Part shown: in pieces, positions 38,201-50,200 of the stretch
Layout of the letters: each line of letters begins with the position of its first letter
Position numbering within the stretch: the stretch's first letter is position 1
NCBI GenBank assembly: GCA_030248225.1
Contig: JASANE010028639.1
Span: 21,224 to 85,223 of the forward strand
DNA: 64,000 bases
Direction of reading: 5' to 3'
Source: Trileptium ribeirensis
Lineage: Eukaryota > Nematoda > Enoplea > Enoplida > Thoracostomopsidae
Made by a program: the position numbers and the translations under genes
Notes under the pieces: model-generated
Databases searched by the model: none
Told to the model about the DNA's origin: nothing
What the model saw: the letters and a program-made list of their open reading frames with translations, nothing else

Positions 38201-41200
38201 GAAGTAAAACGACCGAAAACCTAACATTTACAACTTAATGTGCATAACTTTTCGCATTTTTTCGACTTTTCGCGATGTTTGCACGATGTTTTTTCTATTT
38301 TCACGTCATGATTTCTTCAGAAGACTACAACACTCTTCTGGAAAGCCATGTAAACATATGTAGCATGACGTAATCTATTTTCACCTTACCCTCACTGGTT
38401 ATGGTGTATCCTAGTACTTCAGGCTACCCATTATATCGTGCATAAAAGGTTTTTGTCCTGAACCCCCAATTTTTGTGTCGGGGGAGGTAGGTGTGACAAA
38501 TAAAAAAATTACCTCGATGCCTCAGGATCTGGGGATATAGCGTCACTGCAACGCTGCGAGAGGGGGGCTCGGAACACGTTTTAACCATGATACAATGACC
38601 CTCTAAAACAAAGACGTTCTTCCTCAGATCTAGAGGGTAAGACAGCAACGAAACGCCTCATGACTGATGCATTTATATGCTAGCGATTCCAGTGCGGGAA
38701 AGTAGAGCAGACTACAGCCCCTGTTAGAACTAATGCTGGATCACAAGAAATTTAATAAAATAAAAAAGAATAATTTGTTTATATAGGATTGGTCTAGGTC
38801 CGACCTTCTCCACTTCAAAATTTCTGGATCCGCCAGTGCATTTACACCGTGCATTCGAAGAGTGTCATACTCTTCTCAACAAAATCCCCATGAACTCTTG
38901 ATAAAGCACTGGTCAGCGTTTAACATGCCTTGCATATTTTTTCATTATGTCTTCCAATATTTTTCAGAAACCTTTTATGATTTTTATAATAGCTCATAAA
39001 TCTTTATATTCATTATTTGTAACTTCACATATTTATTTATTCACCTCCATTTCCACAAGATGGTGATGTATGAGATATTTGATCGAACTCATGCGCATAA
39101 AAATCATATGCATTGACCGTACAACATATGCCTATGATAAACAATGCATAGTTGCGCAATGTTTTGTATCTTACCGCTGTGCTACAGTTGAGTTATTCAG
39201 TTGTATGCGATAGTGATTGCGTTTTAAACAGTACGTTGTCACTAAAATCGTAAAATAGTGATAGCGAACAGTTCTACGTGTTGCTGTATGGCAAATCGTG
39301 TCGGCGTACATAAGATAGAATTGTGACTTGTTCGAAAACATGGGTGTTGAGAACTGACTTGACAAAAGAACAACCTAGGTGTACACATGCTAAATTGGGC
39401 TGATGCATTTTTTTGCTGCCTACACTTGTACACTAGGCGAATCTGCGCTCACTGAAATTTTGAGCAAAGGCGTTTGTGATGTTGTATACATGTAAACGTG
39501 GCACTACCATTTTTAGCAAGATAGAGTACAGCACAATTTTCAGTTTGCGCTTTAGTATAGGCCGACAAATACGTTTATCATGACGGTATATTTTTGAATA
39601 ATGTGTGGACACTAGCAGTAGGATTTGTAAAGTGTAAAAGTGCGTTTACAAGTGCAATTTTTTTTGCTCAAATTTTAAACGAAAATTACGATCTTTCAAA
39701 ATCTAAGATCACAATATGAGCTCAAACTTATTCAGGTAATTCATCTCGTCCATGATTGGCTAAAGCACTATCCTTGAAATGTTTAAATAGTGTTCACATG
39801 TTCAAACTTACCAAAAATGCAACAAGATGCCTTCAATTTTTGACCAAAATTTGGACTTTTTGATCAAAATTTGAGCCAAAAGTTTGTGTGTACACGCTTT
39901 AATACGATAACCATATTGGGTAATAAACATAAGCAAATTATGAATAGTCAAAAGACGTTACCAATCCATTGCAGGAACATTAATTCACTATTTATATCAA
40001 AAAGATGCATTAAACGAGACTCTGTTTATACATTAACCGAGATCAAAGATACTCGCTGTAGCTAATGATGGTCCAGCCATTTTGTGCGCTTTGACGTAAT
40101 TGTATTACGAAGATAAATGTTTTTGATTTAAGCAAAAATCGACGCAGAGTAGATGTGTTTTCAGACAGACCACGTAGATGGATTGTTGGGTAGCTTTTGC
40201 TACATTTACTTCGTTGTCCACATTTGCTGTTAAAAATTCTTTTCGTTTTGTCCTGAATATAATATTTAAGTTATAAGTGTACATAAACTATCCATCGCAT
40301 TTGTATATGATTGAGTTAATACTAAATTTAACCTTTACAATGACTAAAGATTTGTTGAACTAGATTCAGCAGGCAGTTTAATGTTGTGTTGCATCCGAGC
40401 GTAAGGCCCACTGCATTTTCAGGGGAGTTACGTGGCGTTACCTTTGAACCGCCTGGGGTTAGGTGGACGGAATCACTTAACCAGATCCAACTTAGAGTTA
40501 AAGACTTATATAAATATTAAGCATAAAGATTTAAGGTTCGTCGCCAACCCTAATGTTTGAGCATTGCACGTCAAGAACGCTATGCGCTGTTACAAACTTG
40601 TAATATTCAAGGTAGAATTAGTCAAATCCATGGTAAAACAAATAATGATTATTCATTCTTGAGTCGTATGAGCGCGTTTCACAAGCAGAATACTGCAGTA
40701 AATGTAAAAAATCGTACGTACCATAGGAACTGAACAAAATTTGTATTTGTATTATTTGTATCTATATTATAGCTGGTCCATTCATCGCTGCTCACGCATC
40801 TTTAAGAAGGAGTGGCGAAGCAAATTATGTTTCATGCCCGACTTCATGTCTCGAAGAAACCGAAGTTGATTTGACGTAAGTTTCCATCATTAGGGAACTG
40901 ATGTTGCTAGAGTTTCATCCAGTAAACGATGTCTGTTGGCTAAAGTCGATGTAGCGCATCATATATAGGACATATAAAACCGCTAGTGTTAACGGAGGCA
41001 ATCCGTAATACAATACTAACTTTAAATGCGAGCAGCTTTAAATGCGTTGCGGGATAAATATGTTTTAGCTAAAGTTTTGAAAAGTTTCGATTAATGATCG
41101 AAAATATGTAATTAAATCCAAAGTTTGGAATTAACAATGAAGAGAATTTCTCTTTCATTTCAACGGTTGATCAACGTCATAAACTAAACTTCGATTACGT

Positions 41201-44200
41201 TTGGACCTATGGCCCGGTGGCTCCTTAGGGTACGCCCAAGTGAATTACTTTTATGAAATCGAAAGAAAAGGCGGTAACTTTTAGTTTTACAATTTATTCT
41301 TGAATGTATAGTCGGCCATGTTATCGAGCTACAGCTAAATGGGGCGCTTTTGGGAGTAAATATTTGACCATCGCGCATCAAAGCAATGATTTTTAATATT
41401 GCTGTTGTTGTTATTACATAGTTTTTCTATCGGGAGCTCGAATCCTAGCCTTAATGACTCATACTTTATTCACGTTGAGGTCGATAAACTGAGTAGTATA
41501 CGCGAGAAAACAACCCATTGATGTGACATCACTTGTGGGACCAGCTACAACTCTGGACTAGAGGTGAGAAGAAGCCAGATTTTCTCGCTCTGGATAGTCT
41601 AGGCTAGGCTTCATGAATCATGGCAAGGCTCTGCTCGGCGCTCACAGACAGGACTTATGATGCCGCTCGGCTCCTCATGAAACATGTCCGGCTCGTCCAG
41701 GCTCGGCTGTGACAGACCGAACGTGGGGGATTAGCTCTTTTTCAACCACGTCCGGCTTGCTTGTTTCGGTTCTTCCGATGGAAATCTAGGCTCGGCTCTT
41801 AGGCTCCTAATATTAAACGTTTACGTTTCAAGAGAGAGCATAATATATATGCGAAGCGACCTATATATTTGCTTGTAGCTTTTAAGCGCCGATACCAGAT
41901 TACCCGGCTATTCATGCTGTTGGCTGGCTATTGTACTATACATGAGCCGTTACAATTAATTTCGTTGTTTTAGAAAAGAGCTCTTATGAGCCGACCATGG
42001 TTTTCCAGATACACGAGGTTCGGCTCAGCTCTGCTCTCAGAGACTCATTTCAGGCTCTGGATCGACTCGACTTTTTAGACATAATGTCAGGGTCGGCACG
42101 GCTCGACTTTAGGGCTGAGCCAAACAAACCGGGAGCCTGAATTTCCACATATAGTACACATTGCAATTAAGGGACACCTTCAGTGACACCGTATGTATTT
42201 AAGGGACATACAATTTAAAACCTCTCTAGCTAAATAAATATCAAACCTACAACACTAAAGTTTGCACTATTGGAAAGCGTTATACTAGGCTCTGTTCGTA
42301 CTAACTCTCAGATGTTTATATTTTTTCTAGAGTGAAATATATTTGCATTAATAGTTTGTCCCTTATTTCCCCAAAATAGGGTTAAAACTACTATCGTACG
42401 TCCCGCTAAAAGTTACTAGTGTCCCTTAATACCATATGTCCCTTAATACCAATGTGTACTATAAACACTAAACTTTGTAACTGCCAAAGAGATGAAAACC
42501 TGTATCGCCGCTGGCCGCTTTAATACATGCTCGGGCCCGTAGCCAGCGTCCGAATTCTGGAGGGGCAAGTGAATCATCTGGAGGGGCATAAGTTTTTAGT
42601 GCTAAACAGCTCTGCAGTGCAGTTTCGAGTAGGTGTTTCGTCATTTTTCCCTAATAAAATATTGGATTCTGACTATTGGGTTTAAATTCTTCAACCCAGA
42701 AAAATGTCTCTGGGTTGCGAGTTCAGGCTGCGGCTAAAAATACGTTTTAGAAGAAATGTTACAAACTTCAGCGAGTGCGTGGTTTTCAGTATGCTGTATG
42801 CTTATAATTATATGCTATAAATGACAGAATTTCAAAACAGACAAGATTAAACAATGAGTTTTCTCGAACGCTTTCGCAATTCATTAATAACATCTTGTGT
42901 GGAGATTAAATTGGTGTTGTTTTCATAAGCCAAGCAAGACGACAAGTTGGCATTTTCGGTCATGGCCCATACAGTCGGTACGGTGTTAAAATACGGACCA
43001 CCGTTGAAAACTTGCTTCACAAGTTGCAGTGGGGACTCCGAAAGTTACTGCTGCGCTAAGCAAAATATATAAATTTGGGAAGGCTTCTCGGTATTCACGG
43101 AACCAAGCTAGAAATGTTTCTAAATTGTTACGTTTGTCGAAATTTTCCATGTTATCACAAAGTTTTGAGTTAATCATAGCTTTGGCAACGGGAAGCTCAT
43201 GCTTCAATAGGTTGTTGTTAAAAAGATATTCGGCAGCAGTTTGTTCCACCAAAGTACTCAAGGATTCCAAGCGGCTATACTGGAGAAACGACTGAGATAC
43301 TGGAAGTAAGCTGGTCAAGCTCTCACACTTGACTAACTATGGTTTGCCTAACGTTCCATTTCCAATCAGTAAAATAAATATCATTAAATGATATCTGCTT
43401 TAGATCGTGCCAGAAATGCAAACGTAGGAAACGCAACCAATGTTTAACTTTTTTTTGATTATTCTTTTTTATGTTTGTTTTCTCATCGAGAAATCGGAGA
43501 CAGAAAATTTTTGGGGATCAGCGGGTTAAAGTATCCCATAGGGTCAACGGGTGGTCGGGTCTTAAAAATTGCACCACGAATGAAATTTTCAACCCCGAAA
43601 ACCTTTGCAAATTTTTAGCAAAATCGGAGACAAAAAAATTTGGGGGTCAGCGGCTCAAAGTCCCCCAGAGGGTTAACGGGAGGTCTGATCTTAAAAATTT
43701 CACCACGAATGAAATTTTCGACCCGAAAACCGCCCTGGGCACATTTTAAGCAAAATCGGAGGCAAAAAAATTTTGCGATTTTGGGTCCCGTATATTTAAC
43801 CGTAACACTATCTGGCTATACCTATACTATACTGTTCGTGTATAGAGATATCTATCTTATATCTCTTATATGATCATAAGTATCTTACTTGTTTGTATAA
43901 ATGGTTTCCTTTGTTTAGCTATCAGCAGTTCGGATAGAACAGAAAATATAGTTATCGTGTATTGCAACACATCTGTATAATAATCTACACAACATATAAA
44001 AAAGTCATTTGACGTTCTCACAGTGCCCAAATGTTAATGAAGAAATGTCTAAAAATAAAAGCAACAAAAAATTTCACACTGTATCAAAAGTTTAGTTCAA
44101 TCTAAAAACGGAACTTTAAATTTTATATAATACTGAATGCCAAATATTATTACTAGTTTTAGACATCGGTCAATTCTGTCAGGAAGTTTTTTTTTTGCTT

Positions 44201-47200
44201 TGCGCAGGTCAGAATTCAACCGATAACAGAACGTTCACAATAGGTTGTAAATTGAAAGTTTTACTCTGTCAAACGATTCATTTGGGGGCATGGCAGCAAT
44301 CTGGGGACATCGCCCCCAAATGCCCCCCCGTGGCTACGGGCTTGTACATGCCGTAGCCATATTAATTTGTAATGTACATTTTGGTTTTCATTAATTAATA
44401 GTACTGTGGGGAGAATCTGGGCATTTTAACCAGAATACCCGGATAAATTCTATAGGCACCGATATTTTAAAAACCTTTGTAGAAAAGATAGTTTAAGTTT
44501 TAGAAGCACACTAGCGATATAGTAATAGCACATCACATCTACTAGGATTAGGAATCATTAAATGTACATGATTACTGCTCAAGATATACTTAATTTTCAA
44601 ATTGGTAAATAATACACCCATCTGTTAAAATGGTTTCAACTTCGTCGTTGAACATATTATACTTCCGGGTCCATGGCTTCTCACCATATATATATTTGGT
44701 ATTCTCTGCTACATTTGGCTTATGGTGCACTATAATCGAGAGAAAATAGGCAATTTAGTGTAAAATCCACAGCTTCACAGGAAAGAAGCATAACATATTA
44801 TGCTATTTTGCCACAAAGATGTATTCCCTTTGTTGTCTCTTTTACTACTATTGACTATGTCCAGGCGGATGGTTGCCACGCTGATGGTCTAAACGAATTT
44901 CTACTCATTTCAGAATTGTAATCTTGTGGTGGCCAATATAATGGCATTTTGTTACAAAGCTAGATGCTGAGAGTGTCGTTCTGGTTTTGCTGCCTTTTAT
45001 GTTTTTAGCTTATCAATGTTTCAAAAATATATGTATTCCCTTTGTTGTTCCTTTTACTACTATTGGCTATGTCCAAGCGGATGGTTGCCAAGCTGATGGT
45101 CTAAACGAATTTCTACTCATTTCAGGATTATAATCTTGTGGTGGCCAATATAATGGCATTTTGTTACATAGCTCGATACTTGGAGTGTCGTTCTGGTTTC
45201 GATTCTTTTTCTATTTTTAGCTTATCATTGTTTCACGTATCATTAACCCTTTCATGCCGGAATTAATTTGAGTATCGTGCAATGTTCGACAAACTATGCC
45301 TGCGCCAGGGATCGAACTCGGAACGCACGGGTGAAACTTGTGTACGCAAACCACTGAGCTATCTGAGAGGTGTGTCTCGGTTCGTTAAGGAACCTCACAG
45401 CGTGAACGAATAAAAATGCACGTTCAAACGTACGACATACGACAAGCTCAGTAAACACAGCGACTAGCAATGTGCGTTAGGTCCATTTGGACCTAGCCGG
45501 CATGAAGGGATTAAACTCCAATTTTAATTGGCAGGGATATCTCCGACCTAAAGGTTGCTTAGTATTAAAAGTTGACCCCAGATAATTATTAAATATTAGT
45601 ACATGATCTGGTGAATAATGGACATATTTAGGGTGTCACTGAAAATTGGGTTTCTGACTTACGATGGCCAAGTGAGTTTCACTTTTTGCGCATAATTCAC
45701 GTTTGTGTGGTATGTCAATACTCGTACGGGAGAGGGGATGGGGAGGACAGTTCACCCCTCACCCCAGTGCTGTACCCGGCAGTGGTTGTTGCTTTTGCAT
45801 TGGCTAAAATTTATCATAATATCATGAATATAACAATAAAATGCAGTTTATGAAATGTAATGCTTTGAAGACAGTTGTTGCTTTATTGATTGTGTCACTT
45901 GAAAATATATACTAAATATACGTAACAAATATACTGTACTATAGGTATAATGCATAGGTCCAAGGGCCCTCATTTCAAGGAGCTGATGATTCGACGGAGA
46001 GGTCGGGAGGTATTCTGAGAGAGAGGCAAGAGTAAGTTTTCAAAACTTTTCTAAACTCTTAATTTTTCCAAATTTCGCTAAAATTTTCTCAATTTTTCCT
46101 AAATTTTTCATCGATTTCTACTTATTCGAGCCTGTTTTTGCCAATTTTCCCAAATTTTTGTCAATTTTCTGAAAATTTCTTTTGCTATCGTTCGACACGG
46201 AGGTTACTGAAACTTTTTTCATGCTTAAACTAAAGCAATTAACTTTATTCGGTTTTTGCAGTAAAAAACAAAATTCTGAAATAATTTGACGCTATACTAA
46301 AGCAATTAACTTTATTCAGTTCTTGCAGTAAAAAACAAAAATCTGAAGTAATTTGACGCTACACTAAAGCAATTAACTTTATTCAGTTCTTGCAGTAAAA
46401 AACAAAAATCTGAAGTAATTTGACGCTACACTGAAGCAATTAACTTTATTCAGTTCTTGCAGTAAAAAACAAAATTCTGAATTAATTTGACGCTACACTA
46501 AAGCAATTAACTTTATTCAGTTCTTGCAGTAAAAAAATAAAAATCTGAAATAATTATACGCTACACTAAAGCAATTAACTTTATTCAGTTCTTGCAGTAA
46601 AAAACAAAAATCTGAAGTAATTTGACGCTACACTAAAGCAATTAACTTTATTCAGTTCTTGCAGTAAAAAACAAAATTCTGAATTAATTTGACGCTACAG
46701 TAAAGCAATTAACTTTATTCGGTTCTTGCAGTAAAAAACAAAAATTTGAAATAATTTGACGCTACACTAAAGCAATTAACTTTATTCAGTTCTTGCAGTA
46801 AAAAAACAAAAATCTGAAGTAATTTGACGCTACACTAAAGCAATTAACTTTATTCAGTTCTTGCAGTAAATAACAAGATTCTGAATTAATTTGACGCTAC
46901 ACTAAAGCAATTAACTTTATTCAGTTCGTGCAGTAAAAAACAAAATTCTGAAATAATTTGACGCTACACTAAAGCAATTAACTTTATTCAGTTCTTGCAG
47001 TAAAAACCAAAAGTCTGAAGTAATTTGACGCTACACTAAAGCAATTAACTTTATTCAGTTCTTGCAGTAAAAACAAATTTCTGAATTAATTTGACGCTAC
47101 ACTAAATCAATTAACTTTATTCAGTTCGTGGAGTAAAAAACAAAATTCTGAAATAATTTGACGCTACACTAAAGCAATTAACTTTATTCGGTTCTTGCAG

Positions 47201-50200
47201 TAAAAAACAAAAATCTGAAATAATTTGACGCTACACTAAAGCAATTAACTTTATTCAGTTCTTGCAGTAAAAAACAAAATTCTGAATTAATTTGGCGCTA
47301 CACTAAAGCAATTAACTTTATTCGGTTCTTGCAGTAAAAAACAAAATTCTGAAATAATTTGACGCTACACTAAAGCAATTAACTTTATTCAGTTCTTGCA
47401 GTAAAAACAAGATTCTGAAATAATTTGACGCTACACTAAAGCAATTAAATTTATTCAGTTCTTACAGTAAAAAAAGGAATTAGGACCAAATATATTATTT
47501 GCTTCGCACACAGCCATTTCCTTTATATAATTTTCGATGCTCAAAATATGTAAAAATCTCAAATCAATGAAATTTCGTTGTAGGTCATGGCAAAGCAACG
47601 CTCGACTTGAGGTTTGTCGAGTGAACAGTATTACCGGGAATGTCATTCGGTGCCACCCGGTTCCCGAAGGTCGCTCAACAACAAGATTTGGCCGAGTTGA
47701 TAATCGTAATGTGGAGTTTGTCTCGGTAAAATCGTACCATTTCTCTATAAAAAGAGTCCATGTTTCTATTATATAATTATATTGTCAACACTGACGCTTT
47801 CTTGCACAGTTGGTAGTATCCAACAAGACAGTAAATTGTGGTCAGTATTCTTAGTCTAACCTCATTGGCTACTGCCTAATGTTCTAATTTAATAAATATT
47901 TGTTATTGGCAGCGAAACTTCTTCCAAGATTTCAACAATTCTCTGTTGGTTCAGACAGTTTCGTTTGTGTCAAATGCTTGTATGATCCACTGTTCACTAA
48001 ACTATTGCAAGTGCATTCTAAATATCCAAATTCGACAATTTGTCTGCATTTATAAACATTTATGCGTTAACTTCTCAAATTGTCAACGTTGTTGACATTT
48101 GTTTAATATTGGATTTTGCGTTGTATAAAAACACTATTAATACGGTTGTATGTGTAAAGGTTGTAAAAGTTTTAATTCTAGAGAATGGATGGGATTTTGC
48201 AGTGAAATGTGTATTATTTCGCTGCTGTTTCTCAATTCTATAAAAAGTCGAGTTCACAAGTTTAAACTTTTAGTTCAACACGTCGGCAATATTTGGAAGC
48301 ATTTTTTGAAATTTTGGTAAATTTGAACATGTGAAGAATGCTCAAACTTTTGTAGCTTAATACTTCAGTCAATTATTAACAAATAACTGATCTTAAAATT
48401 TTTGAACTATAAAATTCGAGCTCGACTTTTGAAGCATGACTTGTACAATATATCAATTAAAAATTATAGTCAAATTTTGATCACATTTTGATTAAAATTT
48501 GTCCAGATTTTTAGCTCAAATTTTGATCCAAGTGGAAGCATAATAAAGAGTGGGAGAAAATTTTGTTGACTGACAATCATTTTCAAAATTTGTGTCAAAG
48601 CCAGGGACTTTCCGAACGCAAATGCCAATCTGGAAAAGTTTCATATCTCAGCACTATTCTAGCCAAAAACAATAACACCTTGAAGAATACATAAAAAATA
48701 ACACCCGATTTAATTCGCGCAATATGTTTTTCAAACAATAATTCTCTGCCGATATGTAATCTATATTACTCGTATATCCGTCATGGTCGGTAGCTTGTGA
48801 CACTGTTTCCACCCTTTGTCAGACTGTGCGCTAAGATTCATTTAGTAGTTCTGATGTCATTACTTTTAACACTACTAATGTGCTAATTCGTGCCATATCC
48901 CAGTGTTTTGCAAATTTTACTGTTGGAGCCCGCTGACCAGTTCCAACCATTGTGAGGTAAATGATTTGAATTCAACTGATCAGAAGAAATTAAACAAACC
49001 GCTGTCATGACAATCGAAGTTGTTGCAATTCTAAACGATATTATCATGGCTGTCTGTGTTGAATATCGTAGCCATGGTAGAATTTATAAGAGCACTGCAT
49101 GGTGCGCAAATACTGCTGCATGTTTCATATTAAATTAGACGCTATATTGCCGGAGCAAATCTATTAAACGCGGTCTGCTGGGATAGATTGAAATCGATTT
49201 AGATTGGTATCGATACAACTGGAATACACCTAAAGAAGTTTTTCAGCATTGCATGGGCTTGTAGGATGTATATTAAACTGTCAGCTTCAAACTTAAGTGG
49301 ATCTATGTTTCCTTGTCTTCAATTCTTCGGAAAAATCCGACGTTAAAATTTAATGTTGTATTAAATCGTAGTCTATCCGTTCATAGATTACAGTGACATA
49401 TTTCTTTTCAAAAGGTAAACCGTTTGCACAATGGCATACTGTGCAGTCGAAAGAAGTTTACTTATGTTATAGTATTGTTTAAATACTGAGCTAGTTCTGG
49501 AGTCAACATTGGGCTGTGTGAGCAGATTTACGACTCAAGTTATTGCATTGGACCTATAAGTATTTACCCAAAAAATGAAACTACTTACCAGATTGCTAAT
49601 AAACGACCGACAAATCTAAAGATTTAAATTAAAAATCGTTGTACGATCTGTATCACTCAGGTATCGAAATGAAATGGAATAATTACGATTCAAGTGAAAC
49701 GACCGGTACCCTGTAGGATGAACAGTGCCAAAGTTTAAGTGACATAATTAGGAACTATTATACAAAAGTGCTGTCTAGATCATAGGAGTCCAAGGTTCGT
49801 CGGCTTAGGGGGTGGGTAGATTGTCGTTCGGAGGGTCGTTCGAAGGAGGTCGAAGGGGAGGGAGGTATTAACAGCAGAGGTCGACAGTTTCATACAGTTT
49901 TTTGCGGATTGTACCGTAATTTTGCCGATTTTACAGCAATTTTTGTTAATTTTTGCTAACATTTTTCCGGGCCGAAGGAGGGGTGTGGAGGCAGAGCTTT
50001 CAGGGGAGATATGTTTTGGTGAGAGGGGTGGGGGAGGAGGGTTTCGACGCTTAAGGGTTAACAACCCGTAACCCCATCAACACCTATGGCCTAGCTCGAA
50101 TTTCTTTCATTCGACAAAAGTTGGCCAAATTTTTGTTCAGCTGAGCCGCAGAAATGGAGAATCGTTTGCTCTATGCAACTAGTATCCTCAATGATTACAT

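Larger units (their letters stand above)
42532..44344 (-). mobile_element. hAT transposon relic, 1,813 bp, with TIRs and 8-bp target duplications
   Basis: The left end CGGGCCCGTAGCCAGC and the inverted right end CAAGCCCGTAGCCACG share a GCCCGTAGCCA core. The flanks are TACATGCT (42524-42531) and TACATGCC (44345-44352), an 8-bp duplication with one change, as hAT insertions make. Inside on the minus strand is the C-terminal hAT dimerisation domain (42850-43318). The rest of the transposase is missing and part of the space is a tandem repeat (43470-43790). Inactive, internally deleted copy. Confidence 0.85.
40876..47583. other. 6.7-kb intron between exons 6 and 7
   Basis: Largest intron but one in practical content: it carries a GGCTC-rich tract, a hAT relic, a duplicated dispersed repeat, a TTAA-bounded MITE, a GC-led patch near 45960-46200 and a 67-bp minisatellite that ends about 110 bp before exon 7. 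Confidence 0.7.

Noticed and set aside
45299..45370. Functional tRNA gene on the minus strand
   Set aside because: A and B boxes are present, but the acceptor stem does not pair and the sequence is embedded in a TTAA-bounded element.
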